The notes beneath the pieces were generated by a model. The model saw only the letters and a list, made by a program, of their open reading frames with translations, had not been told where the DNA came from and searched no databases. From Ostrinia nubilalis (Eukaryota; Arthropoda; Insecta; Lepidoptera; Crambidae), in NCBI RefSeq assembly GCF_963855985.1, contig NC_087117.1, positions 5,157,001-5,221,000 of the forward strand: a stretch of DNA of 64,000 nucleotides. Direction: 5' to 3'. Positions 43,501 through 57,900 of the stretch are shown here, in pieces. A program made the translations under genes and the position numbers. Within the stretch, counting starts at the first letter, position 1. Each line of letters opens with the position of its first letter.

Positions 43501-46500
43501 GTGGCTTTGGAATATGGTTGAGATTAGAATTATTTGGAAGGAAGTTTAGGTGAAATGAACGTAATGACATTGAACTATGGTTGAAAATTATTTAAATGGG
43601 TCGTAAAAGCTTGTATTTTTTTTACGATAATTCTATAGTCTGGTCGCTGAGCACGTAGAATTTTGTCCATTGACCCCAAGCTACCCATCCTTGCTCAGAG
43701 ACCGGGCTTTAGTTTAACGATCACGCTAGTCAAGTGACTAGCGACAAGTGTCTAATCAGTTTTTTTTCTGGTTAAGAAATAAGACCTTTATCCTAAGACC
43801 TTTACGCGAGAATGAACACAAAAAGCACGATAGTAAAGCACGAATTCGCTAGCAGCGAAGTGAAAAATTGTTTCAATCATCACCGATTTGAAAAATTTTG
43901 TCACCATTAAAATCCTACATTATTTTTGATGAACTTAGGCGGTATGAAGTTCGCCGGGTCAGCTAGTAAAAAAAATTTTTTATGTATGAAAATCGTATCT
44001 TAAAATTATTTAAATTCAAGCAAGAATTAAGAGCCATTTTACATTTTCGTGCGAATTTCTAAGATTTTGGAAGCATGAATTACTATCTTAAGCAACACCC
44101 AGAGATTATTTAATAACTGCGAAAGATAGGTCAATCCTTGGTGTTGACCATTAATGAAACGGATTTACTAAAACTCTTTTGCTTAATTCACAGTGCCCCA
44201 TCTCCCACAACCATTTTACGGAAAAATTGCCGCAGACTCATTTTCAAAGTCCTGTATCTATTATTTATGCTCATATAATAAGCTTAAATATATATAGCAA
44301 TCATCGGACATATATTCTTGTAGTCCATTAATGAAATAGATTCTTGAATTTCATTACCATTATTGAGTAAAATCTAAAAATAATTTGGCAAATTTGAAGA
44401 TTAACGTCACATTTTGATCGTGGTTTTTGGTTTAAAAACACAGCAATAACTGCAATAAAAGTATCCCAAAATAAAGAATATTCATTGTAGAATTGATTTC
44501 TACAGTTATTGTTTAAATATTAGTAACCACTTTGTCAAAATATTGATGTGAATATCAGTATAAATTACAATGCGCAAGCCGACATCGATTAGTATGGCGC
44601 GAGCGCCCGTCAAGGCAGGACCTGTGTCATTTTTCCCGCCGTGACGTTTACGTGCGTTCGTGTCGTAAAGCGGTGATTTGTACGGCGACCAAATACATTT
44701 GATACTATGCCGAGAGGCTGTTTCGAGTCGGCCGGCCGAGCAGAAATTGAAATGATGAATTTTAATTTCTTTGACGGATCTGGGTGAAACTATGTATAAT
44801 ATGTAGGTACCATGTATTTAATTTAATAAATAAATTATAAAAAAGTATATCCATTATGCTAGCACCCTTAACACAAGCATATTGGTTGCCTACTTTTGGA
44901 CTAGATGGCGCTGTGAAATTGTTCAAAGATTTGTTTATTTATTTATCCGCTTTGAGTTTTGTTTCGTGAAGAAGAAAAAGAAGCATTTTGTTTCGAGAGG
45001 GAAGCTTTGTTGTTAAATCTATACTAATAAAAGAGGAAAGATTTATTGTTTGTTTGTTTGTTTGGAGGCAATAGACTCCGAAAAAAAATTCTTTCACGAT
45101 TTAGAATCCTATTTTTTTTCTATGTAGGCTATAAAATATTTTCAAAAACATTAGTCCAAAATCTTTGATAAAATTCGACGTTTAATAAATAAATTAGATA
45201 ACATATTAATACTTTTTTTCAGTACGATTTTAGTACTTGTTTTTCAGAAATTCTACGATTTAACTAAACTTCTAAAGTGTTTATATTTTATGCATAATTT
45301 ATTAACTTCTAAAATATACATATATCCTATTGATAGATGACGTGCTTCGTATTTTATTAAAATTATTACCTGACTAGGTTAAAAAGGTGTGGAATGTTAT
45401 TTTGGAGATAACTTGGTTCCATAGAAATATAGAGCGATGCTAAGTAATGCGCTGAGTTCGAAACTCAGTGTCGTATTAGAAATTCACAAACACAAAGAAA
45501 TCAAATTATGTGCTCATTACCCACTGTGATATCAGTATTCAACGTTCGAATAATCTTTAGTACTATGCAAGCAATATAAACTGTTTACATAATGACGTCG
45601 CTACTGTCATCATTGCTTTCACAAGCAATATGTTCCAATTTGTCCCTTGTCACATTTCCCTTTAGTTTCTGTGATCTGTGCTTGTTTCTAAGTTGATATC
45701 AATGAAATATTCCTTAGTACTTTTGATTTAAATTATTTTTTTATTTTGACACGTGTTTGAAAAATCAAGGTCAGATTACAATAAAATAACAAGTGAAAAC
45801 GTAACATTGCATTGCAACTCGCAATTTCGCAATATTGATGAGGAGATTCCATTGGAAAGTATGTATTCATTCCTAGGATTCCCCTAACACCATCAAATTC
45901 AAGAGAATTCAAGAGAGTGCAGTTTCCCATCTCATGCTTAGGGACCACGGTTTAAAATAGTGTGGTTGCATAGAGCCTGCAACGGGCAACCGCGTGCGCA
46001 GCTGCTCATACTAATGTTCAATACAAAAGCAAGTGTTGGCGCCCTCACGAGTTTTAGCGGAGTTCCATATGGTAGCGGGAGTAGACTTAATGGAAATCTA
46101 TGCTTCTCCGACGACCAGTTGTATGTGGAATACTCCTGAGTATGCGCACACAATAGCCTGGTGATTTTAGCACCTGAAGGAAAAACAAAAAAACATTGTT
46201 TACATAGAAATCTGCGGCAGGTGTGGTGTTTTAATTTTGTTTTAGAAAGATCTCATAATTTTGTAAGTATTCAAATATTTAAACATAATAATTTGTAGAT
46301 TTTATATCAAAAAATATATAATCATTTAACAAAATTAATTTTCTTAGAATATTTTAATTCTATTAGAACCATTTTCCACTTCATCGTAGAAGAAGTCGCG
46401 CGCAAAAAGCTAGTATGAAATATGTAGTATTGCCCGCGGCTTTACCCGCTTGAAATTTAGTTTGTCACCGATCGTCATAAATTTATAGCCTATACATTGT

Positions 46501-48903
46501 TATTCTGGTCGACGCCAGGGCTGGATGAGCGTCGCCATCCACGAACACGTCGAATCCACTCGTAGAAATTAATAAACTCAGTGTATTCACGAAAATAATT
46601 ACACACAGCACTAGAGTCGTATCGGAACTGAGTGAACCAAAGGTCTTGCGATAGGAACTTCCGACCCGAGTGATAGTTGAACACAGACTGCCTAGTACTG
46701 CTGTACTGTACTGTAAAGTTTCATCAAAATCTGTTCAGTAGTTTTTGCGTGAAAGGGTAACAAACATCCAGACATCCACACAAACTTTCGTATTTATAAT
46801 ATTAGTAAGACTAGTAAGAAGTAAGATACTAAGATGAATGATTTTAGTTATTTGTTTACTTATAATAATGTTTATTTATTTATTTCTTAGCTCTGTCTGA
46901 TAATGGATCTGGAGGAGATGCAATGGCCACCTCCGTAACAAAACAATAGAACCCTATGGAGTTTGGGCTTGTGTGATTTGCCTTGACGAATATTTCGTAT
47001 CCAGGGTCCGATGATGGAGCTGTAAGGGGGCAGATTTTTTTTTTTCACCATGTGACTGTCTTTATTTTGTACTTGATATATATTTTACATATTATACCTA
47101 TTCGTGTTTCATTATGAATCGAAATTTAAAAGACTTAATAAACTCTATTAAAAATTTAAATTAATTTATCAAGTTTGAATACCTCATTCTACCTTAAAAT
47201 TAATAACTTAAATCAAGTCTTAATACGGTCACGGCTCAAGATTTTTTTGTCCATTTCAGCGTTCTTTTTACTCTTTTGACGTTGCGTTGACAGCTTTTAC
47301 CTAAATTCGCGCGGAATATTTTTGTGAAATGGCTCTTAAGCATATCTGATTATGCTGTATTTTAGACAAGTATACAGTGTGAGTCACGTTAAAGTGTACA
47401 TATGAAAATAGATGAAACTAGACCTATTTTTATCGACAAAAAAGAGGTCAAAATATTTTTGAGATTTTTTTTTAATTTTTTATAGAAGTTTTTTTCTTCC
47501 AATTACTTATTGTAAAGAAAACGTAATAACTATTAAACTAAGCGGTATATCCTGATAAAATAAAAACAGTAATAATGCTAAATAACAGGCGATACTAAAA
47601 AAATACATAAAATACACAAAAAAGGCCTACAAATAATAAAAAATGATACTTTTTGAAAAAAAATTGCTTTTAAATTCGTGTTTTTTTGGTTATTTGATAA
47701 ATTTCTCCAAAAAATGCCCCTATAACCGGTGGTTTTTATTACTTTGTATTATTCTCTATCGTATTACCTTCGTAAAACCAAAAATCGCATGTGTCTATCC
47801 CTATCACAACGTTTGCAATGATCGTTTGAACTAAGCTTCTCCGGGCGCGCCATTCAACGCTTCGTTAACAACGAAACTGAAAATGGCTCTAGATTTGTAA
47901 TTTTGATAAAGACAAGTTAGATTTCAAATAAAAACAAAAGATTTCGAAGTAAAATAAGCATTTTAGTTAAAATTAAAATTGTTTCTACCTGTAGCGGAGA
48001 ATAATGTTGTGGCAGGCCTTTGTTCAAATGATCATTGCAAACGTTGTGATAGGGATAGAGACATGCGATTTTTAGTTTTACGAAGGTAATACGATAGAGA
48101 ATAATACAAAGTAATAAAAACCACCGGTTATAGGGGCATTTTTTGGAGAAATTTATCAAATAACCAAAAAAAACACGAATTTAAATGCAATTTTTTTTCA
48201 AAAAGTATCATTTTTTATTAATTGTTGGCCTTTTTTGTATATTTTATGTAATTTTTTAGTATCGCCTGTTATGTAGCATTATTACTGTTTTTATTTTATC
48301 AGGATATACCGCTTAGTTTAAAAGTTATTACGTTTTCTTTGCAATAAGTAATTGGAAGAAAAAAAATTCTATAAAAAATTAAAAAAAAATCTCAAAAATT
48401 TTTTGACCTCTTTTTTGTCGATAAAAATAGGTCTAGTTTCATCTATTTTTATATGTACACTTTAACGTGACTCACACTGTATTATTAGAGCTCATACTTT
48501 CACCTCCTAGGCTCCTATAGACTTATGGTAGCCTGGTACTTTTCAAGAAAGTAAGTTTATTAATTTGTAAATGAAATGAACTGAAATCGACTCCACACAA
48601 CAAAATAAGGTCAAAACTTGCTTGGCACCGCCATATTTCTCACAGACATCCTCATTGTAAGAATTTTGTGTAAATGAAATAAACTCTTATTGACTACCAA
48701 TTTAAGAACTGAAATCAACTCTAAACATAACAAAATAAGGTGCAAACCTGCTCGGCACGGCGGTGTACAAGGGTGCCCTCCAGTAAGGCACCGGTTCCCT
48801 AGTGTAAGGCGACTGCACGCGCCCAGACCCATAGAAATATCCCACGCCTCCAAGCATGTTGGACATGGCCGCTCTTGCTATTGCTATGTCGTCTTCTGGG
48901 TAG
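34523..48903 (-). CDS. MOGS: glucosidase I exons 7-16 (catalytic toroid)
   Basis: Exons 7-16 code the C-terminal catalytic part. Exon 7 ends in LYTAVPS and exon 8 opens [15 protein letters not shown] (WDEGFH at residues 425-430), then GWIPREQ at 457-463. Exon 10 codes [20 protein letters not shown]; exon 11 codes [17 protein letters not shown]; exon 14 codes [13 protein letters not shown] and WSPFGLR; exon 15 [19 protein letters not shown]; exon 16 GYLWEQY (WEQY at 790-793) and ends MAEEY. From family knowledge, the Asp of WDEGFH and the Glu of WEQY are the expected catalytic pair; both are present. No frameshift or stop was seen. Three of these introns contain decayed copies of the preceding exon's donor end (exons 7 and 9; see separate entries). 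Confidence 0.94.
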
Positions 48904-51900
48904 CTGAAAATAGAATATAAATTAGCTGATAAAGTCCCTGATAGGTTATCAGCCACTTTATCAGCCGGGCTAGGATTTTTTTTCTTTATGTGCGCCGTGA
49001 TAAAATCTTATCGATTTTTGAGTCTAATGACCGTTTTCACCATAATTTTTAAGTGACCCCTATCAACACATAACAGGAATTTTGTTTCCATAGGGGTCAC
49101 TTAAAAATTTGGGATTGATAGTGAAAACGGACATAAGAACATTAGATTTTAAGCACTTATTAGCAAGAATAATAATATGTACTACGCACAGAATGTTTTC
49201 TTCGCGAAGGTATATAAAAATTAAATAATGTCTACCTACTCAATGTCGTCAAAAATATGGTGTAATTTAGCTTGTCTCAGAGTCGAGCACCATTTCGTTT
49301 TCATACGTCAATGATCGGTACTGTGTCGATGCGATAGGGCTGACCTCAGATCATAGAAGGGAATAGATGTGAAACGGGGGCGTGGCGCGTGTCTCCGCGA
49401 TATGCCCAGAAACGAACATCGGCCGCGTAGCTAGGTTAGTCGCGATTCAGTCGTACTAAGGAAATGTTCTCCGATATTTTGGATAATGCGTCGTTACGTG
49501 CAATAAAACAAGTGAAACGAAGAACTACAGGAACAATGGAGTCATTTACTACATGTAAGTATTGCAAATCCATTGGTATTTTGCTTATAAATAAAAAAAA
49601 CTAAACATTTTTACGAACGAATTCAGTGCCGTAACAGTTACTGCGATATCGAAATCAGTGGTGATAAAAATTCTAACACTTGTACATTGACGATTTAGTT
49701 AGCAACCACTTTATGTCATGCTCAACTACTGCGCAATGTATTTAATTTCTTCCGATATCCACTATCGTGTGAAAATACACAGTACGGCCGCATGTGCCGG
49801 TCGTAACATAGTGCCGTGCTCGTGTTCTAATGCGGTTTCCTATTATCGATAAATAGAAGTAAATTATAATTTTCCATTTTGTAATTTTAAATAAAAAAAT
49901 GATGTGTTACTTGCGATTATAAGATTTTACAAAAAAAAATAATAACAGTAGAAGTAATTAGTAACTGTCAACTATGTAATTACTATAAGAGCTAGTTGAA
50001 AGCCTAATATAGGCATTATTTTTGGTAAACATATGCGGTACGCAGATCGCCATAATTAAAAAGTAAATGCGTGTTAGTAGTTATTAATAACGTATAATAA
50101 TAAAAAGGTTTTCATACATAAGCATTTTGTGAAACCAGTTTCGAGCCTTGCCCCTAGCGATTTAAAGTATCGATATCTTGTCGACTCCATTTTATCTTTG
50201 TTCTCTCACTAGCGTTTTCTATGTGTGCGTCACGTCACGCGGCCATTGATTGGCCATAAGGCACGCCTTCTGGCCAATCACAGCACTTTTAAGCCAGTTG
50301 CACATGTTGTCGTAGACTCTCAGTCACTTTGTTTTTACACAGTTGAATGTGTGTGTGGGAGCTGTGGTGGGGGAAATGTGGGGACACTGGTTCTCGTTGT
50401 AGTTACGCGCGACTTCATATCTATTCTCTTTCTATGATCTGAGGGGCTGACACACTCACTGCGGGCGCCCGTCGCACAGTCGCGACAGCAACATAATTAC
50501 GCGCGAGCGATAAGGATGGGTAGCTTGGGGTCATTGGACAAAATTCTACGTGCTCCCGGACCAGGCTTTACAAAAAGCTACTGTGTCGCCATGTAGCGAA
50601 CCACACGCGCATTTGTTCTTATTTCCATAGCGAATAAAGCGGTTGATAAAGTCTGTATCAGCCAGGCTAGGATGCGCGCCGTGATAAAATTTTATCTTAT
50701 GACGATATAATAGCGCGATAAATACACGCATTTAACTCAGTGCCTGAGATATGGGAGCGGCACGGCAGGGGTGACATTGACATATTATGACGTGACAGAG
50801 CATACAAATCTGAAGGAAATTTGAAGTCTCGCTGACGTTTGTCGTTTTTATGGCGGTCAAGCTGTAGATCCTGGCTACATAGGAGTTGCAGTGGTGGGAA
50901 CGAGAGGTGGGAATACGGGACTATTCCCACCTCTCGTTCCCACCACTGCAACTCCTGTGTAGCCAGGATCTACAGCTTGACCGCCACAAAAACCCAACCA
51001 ATGAAGGTCAAGTTTGTCCCGGGGGAAAGTTAAACTGTCAATGGACCCGCAACGAAATTAATCAGAAGAACATAGGAGGAGTTCGAAATTAAGGTTCGAC
51101 TTCCCTCCATTGCAAAGCGGATGACAGGTGACAAACAAAGGTTTAAAACCTTTAAGAAAAGATTATGCACCACGGACAATAAATTAAATTAAGGGGGCCT
51201 ATCTTATGAGCAATTAGCAACTACCTGCCAATAATATTTTTCACAAAATCGCTTAAAAGCACGGAAATTTTTCCTTGTCGCGACAAGATCGGTGTAATAA
51301 ATTGCGGAAACAGATGTATGTTGTATCACAGAATAATAATAAGTACTACGTACAGAAGTTTTACTTCGCGAAGGTATTTAAAAAAATGTATGCTCAATGT
51401 CATTAACAATATGGTGTAATTTAGCTTGTCTCAAGAGTCAAGCAAGTTTGTCAAAAGTTTTGTTGACAAACGTCAGTGATCGGTACTGCGCCGAAGCTAT
51501 AGGGCTGACTTCGGTAAAATGATGTGACGTGAGGTGCCAAACTGCAGAAAATGGCGGAGGAAATACCTGATTTAGCATGAATTATCATGAATAATATTAA
51601 CTACTTATTTACCTCTCAGTGTCTTCAGGCAACTTAAAAAAGTACATTCTGTGTTTTTATTATTATTTAGGCAGTTAAATACTGCACAGTATTTAGTACA
51701 CCATTTTCTTTATTTTTTTCCATCATACACAAGAATACGCGTGCGTGAGTCAAAGTTCGCTCGTATGTGAGGCCTTGTCGAATAGTACTCCTGTAGGGGG
51801 CAATCGTGCGTGTTTTGTTTTCGATGTAAACTCGCGGAGATGAACAGGCCTGGTTGTATTGAATTAAGCATTATATCACGTTCATGTTTCCAAAGATCAC

Positions 51901-54900
51901 ACTCCAACAAGATATGATGGGCAGACTGCTCATGACTGACATCATCAGTGGAACACTCGCAAAAAGGAGACGGAACTAGTTTGAATTCGTGAAGTTTATG
52001 TTTAAAGTTGCCATGTCCCGTGAGAAAGGAAGAGGTGGGAATAGTCCTTGACGTTTGTCGTCACAAAAACACCCTCCCGTGCCGCTCCATTACCTCAGGT
52101 ACTTAGTTAAGCGCTAGACCAGTGGTTCTTAACCGGTGGTCCGCGGACCACTGGTGGTCCCTGGAGGCATTCCAAGTGGTCCACGAAGACATCGTAATAA
52201 ACAAGTGACGTGACGTGATTAGTCGATTCAATACATCGCAAACGGCGCACAGTGGGCGAGAAATCAACCTCACCTTTCATAGGGTTTTGAAAAAAAATAA
52301 GTGGTCCTTGACAAAAAAGGACTATTCCCACCTCTCGTTCCCACCACTGCAACTCCTGTGTAGCCAGGATCTACAGCTTGACCGCCACAAAAACCCAACC
52401 AATGAAGGTCAAGTATGTCCCGGGGGAAAGTTAAACTGTCATTGGACCCGCAACGAAATTAATCAGAAGAACATAGGAGGAGTTCGAAATTAAGGTTCGA
52501 CTTCCCTCCATTGCAAAGCGGATGACAGGTGACAAACAAAGGTTTAAAACCTTTAAGAAAAGATTATGCACCACGGACAATAAATTAAATTAAGGGGGCC
52601 TATCTTATGAGCAATTAGCAACTACCTGCCAATAATATTTTTCACAAAATCGCTTAAAAGCACGGAAATTTTTCCTTGTCGCGACAAGATCGGTGTTATA
52701 AATTGCGGAAACAGATGTATGTTGTATTGAATTAAGCATTATATCACGTTCATGTTTCCAAAGATCACACTCCCACAAGATATGATGGGCAGACTGCTCA
52801 TGACTGACATCATCAGTGGAACACTCGCAAAAAGGAGACGGAACTAGTTTGAATTCGTGAAGTTTATGTTTAAAGTTGCCATGTCCCGTGAGAAAGGAAG
52901 AGGTGGGAATAGTCCTTGACGTTTGTCGTCACAAAAACACCCTCCCATGCCGCCCCATACCTCAGGTACTTAGTTAAGCGTTAGACCAAAACCTACCCTT
53001 TCTCAGAAAGTCCGAATTTCTTCTCAAATTCTTCGTCGAATTCCTTCTTCTTCTCATCTAAAGCCTTCGAATAATCTTTCCCCTGTAGAGGGGGGGCGGG
53101 GTAGTCTTCGGTGGTGTACGCTAAGTCCATCACAAATGGTGTCTCGATCAACATTTGGATGGGAAGGAAGTTTATGTTTTTCTCCTGTAATGGGAGAAAA
53201 TACAGTGTCATTTATTTTTTGCAATTTCACCATCATCATTTCAGCCACAGGACATCCACTGCTGAACATAGGCCTCCCCCAATGACTTCCACATCGCCCG
53301 GTTGGTAGCGGCCTGCATCCAGCGCCTTCCTGCTACCTTTATCAATATATTAGGCTTTTTAACACACTTTTACACGTCACAAAATGATATTTTTATGTAT
53401 ACTGAACACAGGATGTAAAAAAGTTACGAGCAAATGAAAAAAGACCCCCCCATTCCCCATTGATTTTGAAGACCGCATTCTATCACAAATGATATAAAAT
53501 CCAATTCCTTTTGTCAAGCAGTTGGTATAAAGCATGAAGCCTATCACAAACAAAAATCAACTATAGCTTTTGAATATTGAACTCTAAACAGAAAATAATA
53601 AAACCCCTTTCACCTTCTTGCAAATACACAGGGCAGGACTCTTTGGCCACTAAGAAACTTCATTCTATTTTCAAAAAACAATTTCGTCCTCTTTTGTTTT
53701 TTCTCCCGTCACCATTTTCCACGAATCCCAGATTGATTTTGAAAACTGAACACTAACGTAAACAGAATAAAGCCCTATTCACCTTGTTTAAAGCCAATCG
53801 AAGACAACAAAATCTTTCGTCCATTGATTTTGAAAACTGAACTTTAATGTAAACCAATTCATTTCTAAATGTGAACTCTTAACGCAAATGATATAAAGCC
53901 CAATTTACCTTGTCATGCAGCTGGTGGTCAGGGCCGAGGAAAGCGACCCGACCGAATGTGGGGTGCTTTCGTTCTCTCAGCAACGAGTAGTAAGTCTCCT
54001 TCAGAAGCTGCAACCCTGGTGCGTGCGCTTCACTGTAGGCTGAGTTTAGGACTTTTCCTGGAAAAAAAGTTATTTTAGCTAGATTTTTTGCATAATATAG
54101 GTCTTACTATTAATATCACATTTATTTTTTACTAGCAGCCGCCCGCGACTTCGTACGCGTGGATCTCGTATTAATGAGGGCTATCGTTTTTATACTTAAC
54201 AGTTGGCACCCCTGGCGATTGACAGGACCTTACTCTACAGTGGCGCCATCTTGATGAGTGCAAATGCGATAGTCCTCCTACCACTTTAGCGCTCACCAGT
54301 TGGTGCCACTGTCTTCGCTACTAGCAAGTGACAGGACCTTACTCTACAGTGGCGCTAACTGGTGAGCGCTAAAACGATAGCCCTCATTAAGGAGGCCTAT
54401 CTATTCTCCAGGTATAGGCAGGCATCGTATTCAGGCCCCCGACTGCCTCGGAGGGAGGCAGTCAAACCTAGTCACAATAAATCGTAATTTCCAGGCCCCC
54501 CCCTGCTTCCTTCTTGTGGAGTTGCAGTGGTGGGAAAGGGAAGAAGAAAAGAGAAGAAGTAACCAATCGATAGCGAAGAGTAGGCCATATCCATTTTCCT
54601 CCAGTCGTGCTCCTGCAGTGGTGACTAAGTGACCTAATGATGTACCAACCTGTCAGCACGGTGAAGTTGATCCTAAAGTTCAGCAGTTCAGGCGTGAAGC
54701 CTTGCAGGCCGCCGTCTTCCATCCACAGACGCGACTCCGGAACCTCCTCGGGGTCCACTGGGTACAGAGACCCGTCTAAACCCCGTATAGGTCACGCAAA
54801 GAAAGTTGAACTGACGGCCGATGGGGCAGCAAGGTTCTGGAATGGAGGCCGCGTACCGGAAAACGCAGCGTAGGACGTCCACCTACAAGGTGGACCCATG

Positions 54901-57900
54901 ACATCATAAAGGTAGCAGGGAATCGCTGGCCGCTACCAATCGATCAACATGGAAAGCATGGGGGGAGTGGTGTGACGTCACAACACCCTCCCGTGCCACT
55001 GAGGAATGGGCTTCAGGCACTGGTCACCTATAAACGAGCTGATGATGTACCAACCTGTCTGCACGGTGAAATTGATCCTAAAGTTCAGCAGTTCTGGCGT
55101 GAAGCCCTGCAGGCCGCCGTCTTCCATCCACAGACGAGACTCCGGAACCTCCTCGGGGTCCACTGGGTACAGAGACTCGTCCAACGCTGCATACCAGACC
55201 AGCATCAAGTTGGATTTCTTGTTGTTCTGGAATATACAACAAATAATAGTTAGGCATCTTTTACTGAAAGTTTTCAAATTTACTATAAGAGCTTAGTTTT
55301 TGGTCCTTCGAGCCGGATGGCACTGACACCTTTTACTCAAAAGTCAATGTCAGATCTGAGACACTGAAGTGTTTGACAACTGGTATGCTCAATGGCTGTT
55401 GAATGGTGAGACACCTGCTATAAAACAGTGTCGGGGCATTAATAGCGGGCGCCTTTTTGGCACAAAAGTACCTTATCTAAATATGGTTGAGGATTCCGGG
55501 TAAAGCTCGCTTCCACCTTCGGCCTGATCGTCACTTACCATCAGGTGAGATACAGGCCAAGAGCTTCCTCGTTGTGGATAAAAAATAAAGTTTTTTTTCT
55601 TTATTCATTTTATAGTGTGTTTTAATGTCAAATAGAGATATTCTATTCTATAAAGTGATGCCAACTGGTAAGCGCTCATAAGGTAGCTCTTATCAGGTCA
55701 TCCGCTCAGGGACTCCACTACAGGAGCACATCACTCCCCACTCTTGCCTGACGGTTTGGGGAGGCTAATTAAAAGTCATTTACTTTTTGCAAATAGGCTT
55801 TTGGAAAGCGTCCACGTTTTAGTTTTAACCCTAAAGGACGAAGCACTCTTATCAATCAGGAAACGGATTGTAACCATCAACTCAAGACGGTCAGTATTCT
55901 TTGTATGAAACTCCGTACTGCAACGCAAACTTATCAGCACCATAACATAAACGTCTCGCCTCGCGGATGACAGCGCAGCGATACGGTATTATTCCAGTTG
56001 TGAGCGTAACACTGCTTTGCTGAGAATAAGCAGAAAAGCAGCTCATGAAACTCAGTCACATTCACTTACTTTAGCAGTAACATTGATTCTAGCCGTCCAA
56101 TGGCCGCCATGCTCGCCTCCCATCGTCTTAATAAACGACGTCATAATCGTGTGAGGCGGATCCGATATGAGTTGCTCTCCGAAAGAGACCCCATCGTGAC
56201 GGAGCCAGCCGTATGTGGGCAGGTTGTCACCTTGGTCGCACCAGTGTCTGGAGAAAATAAAGACAAGTTTATTGCAATTATCAAAAGCAGAAATAGAGTA
56301 ATAAAAAGCAGGGTTCGAAAGGATAGGTTGATAATAACATAAAATGCGCAAGTGAAAAAGAACTGTATTCGAAGTTTTCGAACGTGTATTTCCGCACTTG
56401 CGTTTGCGTTGCGTTCTAAAACCTATCTATTTAGCTCCACAACAATCACTCGTTAACTAGCTTCAAAATATTTATCTATTTTCCACAACGCTTTATGCTA
56501 CTAGCGATGGATAACTTGACAACAATCAGTAACCAAAAACATAAAGCAATATTCTCAATGTAAGATGGGGTCTTAACCCAAAGATAACACTTTGGCTCTA
56601 CACATCAGTTATCAGACCCTCTGTCACTTATGGATCAGTTGTCTGGTGGCCCAGAACAAAACTATCCACAGTAAGATCAAAACTCCAAAGTCTGCAACGT
56701 CTAGCAAGCATAGCGGCCACTGGTTGCATGAGAACCACACCATCGGCATCACTTGAGTACCTTCTGAATCTTAGACCCTTAGATCTCATCATTCAGGAGG
56801 AAGCGCAAGCAGCCGCTCTAAGACTTAAAGGAAACGGCCTATGGAAGCAAAACAAGGAGACAGGACACTCTGCGATCCTGCAGAAAACCATAAAAGAAAT
56901 ACCTCTCACTGAGGCACCCATCGATAGGATACCCTGTGAACATATCTTCGACCGAAGATATAATATCCAACTTACAGCGGAGACGCAAGATTACTCTGGA
57001 ATCAATGAAGTTAGGATATACACGGACGGCTCCAAAACTCAAACGGGTACAGGAGCTGGTGTCTTCTCGAATGATCTTAATATAAGAATATCAACAACAT
57101 TAGATAAACACAATACAATTTTCCAAGCAGAATGCATTGGAATTACCAAAGCAGCACAGGCGGTAACAGCCAGAGACATCCGAGGTCTAAACATAAGAAT
57201 TATCTCGGATAGTGCATCCGTACTGCAAGCGCTACAAAGCAACACAATAACAACGGCCCTTATATTGGAATGCCATGAAGCGCTCCAAGACATTGCAGCT
57301 GTAAATGGCGTTACCCTGCAATGGATCAAAGGGCACAGTAACTCTTGAGGCAACGACGCAGCGGATGAACTGGCAAAAAGAGGTTCGGACACAACAGTAT
57401 TTGGCCCGGAACCAATACTGCCGATACCACAAGCACAGATCAGGAACTGGCTGCGTTCCAAAACAGAAGAAAAACACCACACAGAATGGAAAAATAGCGA
57501 AGGATGCAGGCAAACAAAAGATGCGGTTCCGGACGTATCGAAAAAGTTCTCCCGCAGCCTCATCAGACTAAACAGGGACAGCATCCGCAAGGTCTTAAGT
57601 GTCATAACCGGACACTGTATGCTAAACAAGCACCTATACAACATAGGTGTCACAGACAGCCCACTGTGCAGGGGGTGCATGGAGGCAGAGGAAACACCGC
57701 AGCATGTGCTCATGGAGTGCAGTAGCGTGGAAGAACAACGGGCTCAATTTCTTCGATCACCATCGTCGCTACGGGAGGCCTGCAGTAGCCTAGACGGGCT
57801 GCTCGCCTTCTGGGGGGATCTGGGGTGGTTGGAGTAGGAAGATAAACCACAAATCGCGCACAATGGCCCAATCATGAGGCTAAGTGCGGTATTCGATTGC

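Noticed and set aside
46888..47030. Apparent glucosidase I exon (splice-like borders)
   Set aside because: Exons 7 and 8 join in frame without it, and its text matches an interspersed repeat.
57039..57713. 224-codon minus-strand ORF
   Set aside because: Antisense shadow of the LINE RNase H frame.
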